A DNA stretch of 35,007 bases from Acidimicrobiaceae bacterium. GTDB lineage: Bacteria; Actinomycetota; Acidimicrobiia; Acidimicrobiales; UBA8592. The DNA lies in assembly GCA_002720485.1 (NCBI GenBank), contig PBIQ01000006.1, positions 1 to 35,007 of the forward strand, given 5' to 3'. Every line of letters begins with the position of its first letter. The first letter of the stretch is position 1. This document shows positions 1 to 8,679 of the stretch, in pieces. The position numbers were made by a program, and so were the translations under genes. Below the pieces are notes generated by a model. That model did not search any database. It was not told the DNA's origin and saw only the letters and a list, made by a program, of their open reading frames with translations.

Positions 1-1
1 T

Positions 2-1192
2 AAGTTCTTTGGAGAGAACCCCATTTACGATGAAAAGAATCAACCCATAGCGCCAGCTAAATGGAGATTCCCGGGCAGGGGTCGAGTCGAATCGCAGTTA
101 AGACGAGCACAAGGTCTTCTGGGGCAAGCAGAACAAACTCTCAACAAACTGCCAATACGTGGAAATCAGGCAATGGTTGTTGCCGACATTGAAGACCGTA
201 AAAATGAGATCGATAAAGCCTTAGAGTATGTCACGCTATATGGAAAGTACGTGGAATGCGAAGCCTTATACTCGGTTGATAATCTTCTTTCTCTTTGGGA
301 TTCACTACCTGAAGAAGATAAAGAAATATTCTCTTTCGACCCAAGATCTATCGACTGGTACGAGTACGTATACAACATCCACTTACCTACCGTAATTACC
401 AAAGGAAGAGTAAAAACTTCCCCATCCAAATCCTCTACGAAATCCCGATCTTCCCGGCTGAGAAATCAGGTATTGGACTCCCGGCGCCAACTAGCAGTGT
501 TTGATCTTGAAAATACTCTGATCGCCTCAAATGTCGTTTCATCATGGAGTTACCTCGCCACAAAGAGGCTGCCAAAAGCTGAGAGAGTCAAACTGGTAAC
601 AAAAACATTGGCACAAGCGCCAAGTATGCTCGCTTTAGATAGAAAGGATCGTAGTGATTTCTTACGAAGCTTCTACCGTCGATACGCTGAAGCACCGATA
701 ACTCAAATCGACGACGATTCTTTCGAAATGTTTAGCGAAATGATTTTGACCAAATCGTTCCCCGCAGCCATACGCAGAGTCCGCGAACACAGAGCCCTTG
801 GGCACAGAACATTATTGATAACCGGTGCATTAGATTTCGTCGTCAAACCATTACAACCACTTTTCGATGACATCATTTCTGCGACTCTTTCTCATGATGG
901 AAACACATACACTGGACAAATGAAGCAAGTCCCCCCTATCGGTGAAACTCGGGCAGCGGTTCTTCGCCGGTTCGCCGAAGAGAACAATTACGATCTATCT
1001 GAAGCTGTCGCGTACGCTGATTCGGCGAGTGACTTGCCGATGCTCGAAGCGGTAGGCTTTCCAGTTGCTGTCAATCCAGAGCCCAAGCTGGCTGCATTAG
1101 CCAACCGGCGTGGATGGCTAATTGAAAACTTTAGGCCTGTAGCAGGGTCACCTTCTAAACTGCTTCCTCTCGGTTCAAGAGTAAGGAGATAA
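2..1192 (+). CDS. Fatty acyl-CoA reductase / HAD-IB phosphatase-like fusion, 3' part (partial)
   Basis: The reading frame is open from the first bases of the window, so this is the C-terminal part of a larger protein whose start lies outside. The first ~135 visible residues resemble the C-terminal (sterile/FAR_C) domain of actinobacterial SDR-type fatty acyl-CoA reductases, including FDPRSIDWYEYVYNIHLP near nt 335-390. The rest is a HAD-IB domain: motif I FDLENTL (nt ~500-520), motif II LLITGA (nt ~813-830) and motif IV YADSASDLPML (nt ~1014-1046). The second catalytic Asp of motif I (DxD) is Glu here (GAA, nt 509-511), and no clear motif III Lys is seen near PPIGETRAAVL. In the family, the reductase makes fatty aldehyde or alcohol from acyl-CoA; the role of the HAD half is unknown. 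An AAGGAG at 1183-1188 just before the TAA probably serves the next gene, 4 bp downstream. The NAD-binding domain is not visible, so the reductase call rests on the C-terminal part. Confidence 0.7.
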   Translation, partial: KFFGENPIYDEKNQPIAPAKWRFPGRGRVESQLRRAQGLLGQAEQTLNKLPIRGNQAMVVADIEDRKNEIDKALEYVTLYGKYVECEALYSVDNLLSLWDSLPEEDKEIFSFDPRSIDWYEYVYNIHLPTVITKGRVKTSPSKSSTKSRSSRLRNQVLDSRRQLAVFDLENTLIASNVVSSWSYLATKRLPKAERVKLVTKTLAQAPSMLALDRKDRSDFLRSFYRRYAEAPITQIDDDSFEMFSEMILTKSFPAAIRRVREHRALGHRTLLITGALDFVVKPLQPLFDDIISATLSHDGNTYTGQMKQVPPIGETRAAVLRRFAEENNYDLSEAVAYADSASDLPMLEAVGFPVAVNPEPKLAALANRRGWLIENFRPVAGSPSKLLPLGSRVRR

Positions 1193-1196
1193 GCGA

Positions 1197-2813
1197 GTGA
1201 GTGATGACCGAAGAAGAAATCCACGACCCGGTCTGGTTTTAGACGTCGACAGGTCAACGCCGCCGGTGCTTTTTCACCACGGAGAAGGATTCCGACTGGA
1301 AAAACTTCCTGCTGGGCGCTCGAGAATTCTTTACCCACCTGAACCCCTCCCTGGCTTACGAAATCCCGATAGGCACATCCAAGAAGCGCTTGAAAATCCT
1401 ATGGGTGATTCCCCACCTCTTTCAGCACTACTAAAACCAGGGATGAAATTAACAATAGCTTTCGACGATATCTCATTACCTCTTCCACCAATGAGAGCAC
1501 CTGATATTAGGCAACGGATCATAGAAGCAGTCCTTGATCAAGCCGCCCAGCAAGGTGTAGATGACGTTCATATCATTGCCGCTTTAGCACTTCACAGGCG
1601 AATGACTGAAAGTGAACTCCGACACGCAGTTGGAGACCGTGTCTACGATGCTTTTGCCCCTTCCGGACATCTTTACAACCACGACGCCGAAGACCCTGAT
1701 GGAATGACTGTCATCGGAACAACTCACCATGGTGAAGAGGTTCAAATAAACCGAAGAGCCGCCGAATCTGACCTAATCGTCTACGTCAACATCAATCTTG
1801 TTGCAATGGATGGGGGTTGGAAAAGCACTGCCACTGGACTCTCGGGATACACTGCCTTACGCCACCACCACAACCCCCAGACAATGGTCAAATCACGTAG
1901 CTTTATGGATCAAGAAAACTCTGAACTCCACAAATCCAATTGGCGTCAGGGGAAAGTACTTAGAGATTCAGACATAAATATTTTTCAAATCGAAACAACA
2001 GTGAACAACAACACGTTTGGACTTGATGGCCCGCTTGCCATGTTGCAAAAACGTGAGTGGGAATGGAATTTGCGAGATCGAACGGCGTTCATTGGGTATC
2101 AAGCCGGTTTACGCCGAATGAGCGCTTCGGCTAAACGGAAGATATTTAACTCTTGGCAATCCCCTTACGAGCTAACGTCAATCCAGGCAGGCGAAGTTGA
2201 AGCGGTACATAAACTGACAACTGAAAATGTGTATAAGCAGCAACTTGTCAACGTGGATGGGCAGACAGATGTGCTCACAATGGGACTACCTTACATCTGT
2301 CCGTACAATGTTAATTCCGTAATGAACCCCATACTTGTGGCTTGTCTAGGCCTTGGCTACTTTTTCAACATGTACCGCGGAAAGCCTCTCGTTCGCGAAG
2401 GCGGAGTGGTAATAATGACGCATCCGACGCCATGGGAATTTCACCCTGTCCACCACCCAAGCTACATTGATTTTTTTGAAAGAGTTCTGAGCCAAACCAA
2501 AGATCCTATAGTAATGAGCCAACGCTTCGAAAAAGCTTTCGCTGAAGATGAATGGTACCGACATCTCTATAGAACGTCGTACGCGTATCATGGAGTTCAC
2601 CCTTTCTACATGTGGTATTGGTGCGCTCATGCACTTGATCACCTCGGTCAGGTAATCATTGTCGGTGGAAACACTGACGCTGTCCGACGTCTGGGTTTCC
2701 GTTCGGCTACTACGCTTAATGACGCCTTTGAAATAGCCAGTGACGTAGTCGGCCCTCAACCTTCTGTCACCCACTATCACAGTCCACCGATCTTAATGGC
2801 CAATGTCCAATAA
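1197..2813 (+). CDS. LarA-like (DUF2088) lactate racemase-domain protein
   Basis: 538 residues, GTG start with AAGGAG 8 bp upstream. The N-terminal half follows the LarA N-domain: IAFDDISLPLP (res ~88-97), LALHRRMTESEL (130-141), NHDAEDPDGM (161-170), a NRRAAESDL segment (185-193) and GGWKSTATG (206-214), whose Lys209 aligns with the lysine that carries the nickel-pincer cofactor in LarA. The second half matches the LarA C-domain only loosely (VIIVGGNTDAVRRLGF) and is rich in His, Tyr and Trp. LarA enzymes are usually ~420-430 residues, so this is ~110 longer. The Arg of the usual DDxTRP motif is Leu94, and no larB, larC or larE maturation gene is in the window. It sits 4 bp after the reductase/HAD gene and 9 bp before an acyltransferase, so its substrate may be lipid-linked rather than lactate; that is inference. 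The fold is fairly sure, the reaction unknown. Confidence 0.7.
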   Translation: MSDDRRRNPRPGLVLDVDRSTPPVLFHHGEGFRLEKLPAGRSRILYPPEPLPGLRNPDRHIQEALENPMGDSPPLSALLKPGMKLTIAFDDISLPLPPMRAPDIRQRIIEAVLDQAAQQGVDDVHIIAALALHRRMTESELRHAVGDRVYDAFAPSGHLYNHDAEDPDGMTVIGTTHHGEEVQINRRAAESDLIVYVNINLVAMDGGWKSTATGLSGYTALRHHHNPQTMVKSRSFMDQENSELHKSNWRQGKVLRDSDINIFQIETTVNNNTFGLDGPLAMLQKREWEWNLRDRTAFIGYQAGLRRMSASAKRKIFNSWQSPYELTSIQAGEVEAVHKLTTENVYKQQLVNVDGQTDVLTMGLPYICPYNVNSVMNPILVACLGLGYFFNMYRGKPLVREGGVVIMTHPTPWEFHPVHHPSYIDFFERVLSQTKDPIVMSQRFEKAFAEDEWYRHLYRTSYAYHGVHPFYMWYWCAHALDHLGQVIIVGGNTDAVRRLGFRSATTLNDAFEIASDVVGPQPSVTHYHSPPILMANVQ

Positions 2814-2822
2814 GGAAGAACG

Positions 2823-3815
2823 ATGCCTCAGAGACTGTCAACTAGAGAGATACGGAGGAGAACGAAGCAAATACGTCGCGCCATAGACGGAACACGGCGA
2901 CGGTTAATTAATCTGAAATTTATCCGAACAGCCCAATTCCCTTATCGCCCTCCATCGGTGCCAAAAGGAATCGATCCTCTACCTAAAAAATCAAAAACTG
3001 GTAGCTCATTCAGAACCGACTGGGCGAGACGAACACCTGCCCAGACTTTCCGGATGCTATTTAGCGAATTCCCGATGAGGCCAATTATTCAGTTCCTAGC
3101 AAAGCCCTCCATGATTGGAATTGATTCTCTTGCTGATATCCCTAACTATCAGCCGGTAATATTTGTGGCCAATCACCATAGCCATATCGACACTCCCCTC
3201 CTTCTAACTAGCCTTCCCATCCGATGGAGAAAGAAACTTGTCGTGGGGGCTGCTGCTGACTACTTTTTTTCCACAAGAATTACGGGTACGCTTTCTGCTT
3301 TGTTCATTGGAGCGATCCCAATCGAACGTAGAAAGATTACTCGAAAATCATCTGACGACATCGCCGATTTGATTGACAAGGGTTGGAGTTTCATGGTTTT
3401 CCCCGAGGGAGGAAGGTCACCTGATGGCTGGGGCCAGCCTTTCCGAGGAGGCGCAGCGTACTTGTCACTTCGATGCAACGCCCCTGTTGTCCCAATCCAT
3501 ATAACTGGAACTGGTGCCATTCTTCGCAAAGGTCGGAATCTTCCAAAACCTTCGAAAACAACAATCAATTTTGGGCGGCCTATTTGGCCCGGCGTAGAAG
3601 AAAGTTCTCGCTCCCTTGCCAAACGCATTGAAGTTTCTGTCGCTCAGCTCGCCGATGAAACTTCTAGTAACTGGTGGGAAGCAAAGAAGCGACTGTACGA
3701 GGAAAAGACGCCAACTCTTCATGGGCCCGAGGCAAGTAGCTGGAGAAGGGCGTGGGAACTGAGCGGACGAAAGAGAAAACAACAAAACCCCAGTCGGAAT
3801 TGGCCAAAAATCTAA
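2823..3815 (+). CDS. PlsC-type 1-acyl-sn-glycerol-3-phosphate acyltransferase family protein
   Basis: 330 residues, ATG start with AAGGAAG upstream. The acyltransferase signature is complete: NHHSHIDTP (res ~117-125) is the catalytic HX4D block, followed by IPIERRK, FPEGGRSPDGWG (res ~197-208) and VVPIHITGTG. Family members move an acyl group from acyl-CoA or acyl-ACP to lysophosphatidate or a related acceptor at the inner membrane. The first ~60 residues are very basic and have no membrane segment, an extension beyond a minimal PlsC. The gene closes the operon with the reductase/HAD and LarA-like genes, so it may esterify an unusual backbone, for example a fatty alcohol or alkylglycerol product; a plain PlsC role is the alternative. 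A 78-bp gap follows before aconitase. Confidence 0.85.
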   Translation: MPQRLSTREIRRRTKQIRRAIDGTRRRLINLKFIRTAQFPYRPPSVPKGIDPLPKKSKTGSSFRTDWARRTPAQTFRMLFSEFPMRPIIQFLAKPSMIGIDSLADIPNYQPVIFVANHHSHIDTPLLLTSLPIRWRKKLVVGAAADYFFSTRITGTLSALFIGAIPIERRKITRKSSDDIADLIDKGWSFMVFPEGGRSPDGWGQPFRGGAAYLSLRCNAPVVPIHITGTGAILRKGRNLPKPSKTTINFGRPIWPGVEESSRSLAKRIEVSVAQLADETSSNWWEAKKRLYEEKTPTLHGPEASSWRRAWELSGRKRKQQNPSRNWPKI

Positions 3816-3837
3816 TTTTAGGGAGCGGTCAAGTCGT

Positions 3838-3843
3838 TATAAT
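3838..3843 (+). promoter_or_regulatory. Candidate -10 element (TATAAT) for aconitase
   Basis: A perfect TATAAT lies 50 bp before the aconitase ATG in the 78-bp gap after the acyltransferase gene. No good TTGACA-like -35 is found 16-18 bp upstream (the sequence there is AT-rich), so the element is plausible but weak. Transcription would start near 3850, giving a leader of ~45 nt that contains the AGGAAAG ribosome site at 3881-3887. Confidence 0.4.
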
Positions 3844-3893
3844 TTGAACTCGACCCTGCTAGATTATGAAAGACACAGTCAGGAAAGAGAATA

Positions 3894-6179
3894 ATGGCAG
3901 TAAATGCATCAACTCCTATTGAACTTATTGAAGGCGTATACGCAAGCCTCGAAAAACAAATAGCTTTTGGCCGAGACCACTTCAATCGACCGCTTACTCT
4001 CGCTGAAAAAATCCTCATAAACCACCTTGATAGAAACGACCAAGAACTGACTAGAGGCAAGTCATACGTTGATTTACGGCCAGATAGAGTCGCCATGCAA
4101 GACGCAACCGCACAAATGGCGTGGCTCCAGTTTATGACTGCTGGACTCGACGAAGTTGCCGTACCAACTACCACCCATGCCGATCATTTGATACAAGCAA
4201 AAATTGATGGCAAACAAGATCTCCTGAATGCGAATCACACGAATGCTGAAGTTTACGACTTTCTTGAAACTGTCTGCGCGAAATACGGAGCTGGCTTCTG
4301 GAAACCCGGAAGCGGAATCATCCATCAAGTCGTTTTAGAACAGTATGCATTCCCAGGTGGAATGATTATTGGAACCGACAGCCACACTCCTAATGGTGGT
4401 GGACTTGGAATGATAGCTATTGGCGTAGGCGGAGCGGACGCTGTAGACGTAATGACCGGCTTTCCTTGGAATGTTAGGTGGCCAAAATTGATCGGCGTGC
4501 ACCTTACCGGCTCGTTAAATGGGTGGAGCGCCCCTAAAGACATTATTTTGAAAGTGGCTGAAATCTTAACGGTAAAAGGCGGAACCGGAGCAATAGTTGA
4601 ATATTTCGGCGAAGGAGCAAACAGCTTATCAGCCACAGGAAAAGCAACTATTTGCAACATGGGAGCTGAAATCGGAGCGACAACTTCCGTTTTCCCCTAT
4701 GACGAAGCTATTGAGCGATACCTGAAATCCACTTCTCGAGAAGCTGTTGCAGACCTTGCAAACCAGCATGCAAGCAACCTAAAAGCCGACCAAGAAGTCC
4801 TCGATAACCCTGAAAAATTCTTCGATCAAGTAATCGAAATTGACCTATCACAATTACGTCCTCACATTAACGGACCGCATACACCTGATCTCGCCCGAGA
4901 ATTAAAAGATCTCGGTCAAGAAGCTACTGAAAATGGATGGCCACTTGAAATCAGCGCGGCCCTTATCGGCAGCTGCACCAACTCTTCATATGAAGACATA
5001 ACACGTGCTGCGTCAATCGCCAGAGAGGCAGCAGCTTCTGGACTCAAAACCAAAACACGTCTCCTCATTACCCCCGGATCAGAAAAGGTCCGAGCTACCA
5101 TTACCCGTGACGGACTTCTTGCTGACTTTGAAGCTCTTGGAGCAGTTGTATTGGCAAATGCTTGCGGCCCATGTATCGGCCAATGGGATAGATCGCTGGA
5201 AGATCATGAACCCGGAACACCCAATGTTATCGTCACCTCCTACAACAGGAATTTCCCCAAACGTAACGATGGCGATCCAGCCACCCTTGCTTTTGTCACC
5301 TCACCAGAAACCGTTATGGCCGTAGCCCTTTCAGGAAGGGTCGATTTTGACCCAGTCACCGACGAGTTGGTAAATGAAGACGGAGAAAGCGTCAAGCTAT
5401 CCACACCTGAAGGACTGGAACTCCCCCCCAGTGGTTTCGACCCCGGAGAAGACACCTTCCTTCCTCCCCCATCCGATGGAAGCGAAGTAGAAGTTCTCGT
5501 TTCTCCTGACTCCAACCGCCTCCAACTTTTAACTCCATTCAGCCCATGGGACGGAAACGACTATGAGGATCTCCCTATACTTGTCAAAGCAAAAGGGAAA
5601 TTCACAACTGACCATATTTCCATGGCAGGTCCATGGCTCAAATACCGTGGCCATTTAGAGAACATCTCCGGAAACCTATATTTGGGAGCTGTCAACGCAT
5701 TCTCTGGATATGAAGTAGGACACGGCAAGAACCTATTAACTGGCGAAGTACAGACTTTCCCTGATATCGCGAAGTCATATCATGAATCGGGACAACAGTG
5801 GGTTGTGATAGGTGATGAAAACATGGGAGAAGGATCAAGCCGAGAACACGCCGCCATGGAACCAAGGTTCCGCCTAGGAGTTGTTGCTATAGCAAGAAGC
5901 TTTGCCCGAATACATGAAACCAACTTGAAGAAACAAGGGATGCTTCCTCTCACCTTTATTAACCCTGACGACTACGACCGCATAGAGGAGAATGACCGAA
6001 TTAGTGTATTGGGCCTAGCAGATTTAACACCAGGGAACCCCGTCACTGTTGAAGTCAGAAAATCAAATGGGGACACTTTTACTTTTGAAACTACCCATAC
6101 TTTCAGTGAAGAACAAATAAAGTGGTTTGTTTCCGGGTCTGCACTAAACGTTATACGTGAACAAACTGCTGAAGATTAG
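3894..6179 (+). CDS. acn: Aconitate hydratase (mitochondrial-type aconitase)
   Basis: 761 residues, the full length of mitochondrial-type aconitases (about 750-780). It interconverts citrate and isocitrate in the TCA cycle in the cytoplasm. The three [4Fe-4S] cysteines are seen: Cys361 in LIGSCTNSS, and Cys424 and Cys427 in [22 protein letters not shown] (res 160-170) and the swivel-domain [14 protein letters not shown] (active-site Ser and Arg) are intact. The ATG has AGGAAAG 6 bp upstream. It is followed on the same strand by a LysR gene, a carboxyltransferase and citrate synthase, so two consecutive TCA enzymes lie within 6 kb. Unlike the AcnA type (~890-930 residues) common in high-GC actinobacteria, this is the shorter form. 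Confidence 0.96.
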   Translation: MAVNASTPIELIEGVYASLEKQIAFGRDHFNRPLTLAEKILINHLDRNDQELTRGKSYVDLRPDRVAMQDATAQMAWLQFMTAGLDEVAVPTTTHADHLIQAKIDGKQDLLNANHTNAEVYDFLETVCAKYGAGFWKPGSGIIHQVVLEQYAFPGGMIIGTDSHTPNGGGLGMIAIGVGGADAVDVMTGFPWNVRWPKLIGVHLTGSLNGWSAPKDIILKVAEILTVKGGTGAIVEYFGEGANSLSATGKATICNMGAEIGATTSVFPYDEAIERYLKSTSREAVADLANQHASNLKADQEVLDNPEKFFDQVIEIDLSQLRPHINGPHTPDLARELKDLGQEATENGWPLEISAALIGSCTNSSYEDITRAASIAREAAASGLKTKTRLLITPGSEKVRATITRDGLLADFEALGAVVLANACGPCIGQWDRSLEDHEPGTPNVIVTSYNRNFPKRNDGDPATLAFVTSPETVMAVALSGRVDFDPVTDELVNEDGESVKLSTPEGLELPPSGFDPGEDTFLPPPSDGSEVEVLVSPDSNRLQLLTPFSPWDGNDYEDLPILVKAKGKFTTDHISMAGPWLKYRGHLENISGNLYLGAVNAFSGYEVGHGKNLLTGEVQTFPDIAKSYHESGQQWVVIGDENMGEGSSREHAAMEPRFRLGVVAIARSFARIHETNLKKQGMLPLTFINPDDYDRIEENDRISVLGLADLTPGNPVTVEVRKSNGDTFTFETTHTFSEEQIKWFVSGSALNVIREQTAED

Positions 6180-6217
6180 TTAGGGCGAAATCTCTCTTCA
6201 GAAGGCGGGTTAGGAAA

Positions 6218-6236
6218 CTATCTAATATATAGATAG
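6218..6236. promoter_or_regulatory. Palindromic LysR-type operator candidate (T-N11-A)
   Basis: CTATCT-AATATAT-AGATAG is a perfect 6-bp inverted repeat with a 7-bp AT-only spacer. Inside it, TCTAATATATAGA (6221-6233) fits the T-N11-A rule for LysR-type binding sites. It lies 36 bp before the likely start of the LysR gene, a usual place for autoregulation. The AT-rich core could also serve as a -10 element. Confidence 0.5.
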
Positions 6237-6271
6237 GATACAAAAAATCGTTATTCTGAGAGATGGCTAGT

Positions 6272-7177
6272 ATGGACATTCGACAATTAAACGCCCTAGT
6301 TGCCGTAGTTGACCACGGTACGTTCAGTGCCGCAGCTAGTGCCTTACATACTGTGCAGTCAAATGTTTCAACTCATATCCTTCGACTTGAACGTGAACTC
6401 GATGTTGCCCTTATCGATCGCACTTCTGGGACGTTGACCGAAGAAGGAGTCCTTGTAGTTGAACGAGCTAGAAGAATACAAACCGAGCTTGAAGCAATAG
6501 CCCTAGACGTCACAGCACTCCACTCAGAAGTCGGCGGAATCGTCAAACTAGGGCTAATTGGCACAACGGGGCGATGGCTATCACCAAAGCTTCTAGATTC
6601 CATTAACGAGACGCACTCAAAAATAATTGTACAAATCGTTGATGCAACAACTAGCAGTTTGATCCCACTCGTAGTTCAAGGCAATGTCGATGGGGCCGTA
6701 GTGAACCTTCCCATATCCCACCCAGATATTCTCATAGAGCCACTTTTTGAAGAAGAGCCGATGCTCGTCGCACCCAAAAACCATCCCCTTGCACAATTTG
6801 ACAAGATCTTGCCGGAGCATCTTGCCGCCTATCCCCTACTCCTCAACCCTAAGGGAGTCCCATTTCGAGACAGCTTGGACCAAGATCTTGCAAAAGAAGA
6901 TATTACATTAACCCCTAAGGCAGAAGTTGACGGGATGAGACTCCTTGCTTCGCTAGCAGCAGACGGATTCGGAGCGGCTGTACTTCCTGCAACTGCTGCT
7001 CAGGGTAGCGAAGAATGGAAACGGATCCCCCTACCTGGCTTCACAAGGCGTGTCGTCGGCTTCGCCGTCAATAGACGCGTACCCTTGTCTGCAACTGCTC
7101 GAGCTGTTCGTGATGCACTCAAAAAAACAATCAGCGACCATGGTTCGCATCAAGACGGCATTTTCATGGCGGCTTAA
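6272..7177 (+). CDS. LysR-family transcriptional regulator
   Basis: About 301 residues from the ATG at 6272. An in-frame ATG at 6263 exists, but the purine-rich GAGAG at 6258-6262 touches it, whereas it lies 9 bp before 6272, and MDIRQLNALV is the typical LysR beginning. The N-terminal winged helix-turn-helix (res ~1-60) contains GTFSAAASALHTVQSNVSTHI and LERELDVALIDR. Residues ~90-290 form the periplasmic-binding-like effector domain (VKLGLIGTTGRWLSP; DGFGAAVLPA near the end). The effector is unknown. A T-N11-A palindrome upstream suggests autoregulation, and the flanking aconitase and carboxyltransferase genes, both on the same strand, are possible targets. Confidence 0.92.
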   Translation: MDIRQLNALVAVVDHGTFSAAASALHTVQSNVSTHILRLERELDVALIDRTSGTLTEEGVLVVERARRIQTELEAIALDVTALHSEVGGIVKLGLIGTTGRWLSPKLLDSINETHSKIIVQIVDATTSSLIPLVVQGNVDGAVVNLPISHPDILIEPLFEEEPMLVAPKNHPLAQFDKILPEHLAAYPLLLNPKGVPFRDSLDQDLAKEDITLTPKAEVDGMRLLASLAADGFGAAVLPATAAQGSEEWKRIPLPGFTRRVVGFAVNRRVPLSATARAVRDALKKTISDHGSHQDGIFMAA

Positions 7178-7225
7178 ATTCCCTATTCTTCCAATTTCTA
7201 AACCTTCAGCTACTAAGATCATATT

Positions 7226-8584
7226 GTGAGCACAGAAACTACTACTTCAGTCGAACTGCTGGCACAGATATCTTCGAATTCAAAAGTCGCTCATCATAAG
7301 CGCGACTCTGGTGATTACATAAGTGTAAGCATCGGATCTCCATCTGAACCTATTGCACTAAGTGGTAATGATGGCATCAAACTAGCTTCTGGCGCTGAAA
7401 CCGCTTTTCACCACCGAATTCCATTAGTCATCCATCTAAATTCAACCGGCGCCCCTCCCGATTCTGGTATAGAAGCACTTTATGGATGGGGGTCAGCCGC
7501 AAAACAACTAACAAGATGTTCCGGTGTCATACCGACGATAATCTGCGTTCATCAAGCAGCAGTTGCTGGATCTGCACTACTTTTAGGACTCGTCGATTTC
7601 GTAATAATGGTCAAAGATTCTTTTACTTACGTAAGTGGACCAAGAATGGTTCAAGAGTTCACAGGCGTGCCTGTAGACCAAGAAGCCCTCGGAGGTTCTG
7701 GTAAACACGCTCAAACATCAGGAGTTGCATCTTTCGTTGCCTCCGATAGCGACTCCGCAATTGAACTAATCGATGAACTGCTTTCGCTCATTCCACAAAA
7801 CTCTGCCTCTCTGCCAATACATGTTTCATCGAGCGACCCAACGGACCGTGATTTAAACGGGATAGAAGGTATCATTCCTCAATCAGCAACGGGAAGCTAC
7901 GACGTCCGAGACATCCTTAAAGAAGTTTTCGATGACGGCTTACTCACAGAAATCCGGAAAGAGTGGGCCACTAATCTTGTCACATCCTTCGCAACATTAG
8001 GAGGTCACCCTGTCGGCGTCGTAGCAAATCAACCCCAGTCACTTGCTGGGACCTTAAATATAGCCGCATCACAAAAAGGAGCAAGATTTGTAAGCTTCTG
8101 CGATGCGTTTAACATACCGATAATAACTTTCGTCGATACCCCCGGTTTTCAGCCCGGCAAAGACCTCGAATGGCGCGGAATGATCCGGCATGGAGCTCAA
8201 TTGGCTTTCGCATACGCACAAGCAACTGTTCCAAGAATATGCGTCACGCTGAGGAAAAGTTACGGTGGCGCCTACATTGTCATGGATAGCAAATACATGG
8301 GCAACGACCTCTCTATCTCCTGGCCGTCAGCAGAAATTGCTGTAATGGGAGCAAAAGGAGCTGTAGAGATCCTCCACCGAAAGGCAAACGAGGAGGAGCG
8401 GTCAATTCTTGAGGAGGAATATGAGAACCGCCTTCTTAATCCCTATATGGCAGCTGAGCGGGGTTCAGTAGATATCGTCATTACGCCTGCTGAAACCCGA
8501 AGAAAGGTTTTTGCTGCACTCCAACCACTCCTAACAAAGAGAGAGAAGCTCCAAAAACGGCTTCATGCCAATACTCCTCTCTAA
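7226..8584 (+). CDS. Acyl-CoA carboxylase carboxyltransferase (AccD/PccB-like)
   Basis: 452 residues, GTG start with no strong ribosome site. Both crotonase-like halves of a biotin-dependent acyl-CoA carboxyltransferase are present. The N half has LNSTGAPPDSGIEALYGWG, SGVIPTIICVHQAAVAGSALL and a GGSGKHAQTSGVA oxyanion segment (res ~152-164). The C half has FVDTPGFQPGKDLEWRGMIRHGA, TLRKSYGGAYIVMDS and WPSAEIAVMGAKGAVEIL. The family moves carboxylate from carboxybiotin to acetyl-, propionyl- or longer acyl-CoA. At 452 residues it is shorter than the usual ~510-530, because the ARERIDLLLDPGSF-type N-terminal block is absent, and the first ~55 residues are divergent. No biotin carboxylase/carrier subunit is in the window. 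Substrate cannot be told. It may be a specialised paralogue rather than the housekeeping subunit. Confidence 0.88.
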   Translation: MSTETTTSVELLAQISSNSKVAHHKRDSGDYISVSIGSPSEPIALSGNDGIKLASGAETAFHHRIPLVIHLNSTGAPPDSGIEALYGWGSAAKQLTRCSGVIPTIICVHQAAVAGSALLLGLVDFVIMVKDSFTYVSGPRMVQEFTGVPVDQEALGGSGKHAQTSGVASFVASDSDSAIELIDELLSLIPQNSASLPIHVSSSDPTDRDLNGIEGIIPQSATGSYDVRDILKEVFDDGLLTEIRKEWATNLVTSFATLGGHPVGVVANQPQSLAGTLNIAASQKGARFVSFCDAFNIPIITFVDTPGFQPGKDLEWRGMIRHGAQLAFAYAQATVPRICVTLRKSYGGAYIVMDSKYMGNDLSISWPSAEIAVMGAKGAVEILHRKANEEERSILEEEYENRLLNPYMAAERGSVDIVITPAETRRKVFAALQPLLTKREKLQKRLHANTPL

Positions 8585-8679
8585 ATTCGGATATAAGAGA
8601 TGGAATAAGTCAACTTTGCTAGTAAAAGCGGCCTGATTTTCCGATACAATGACGTACTGATCAACGCTTGGAGTAACAC

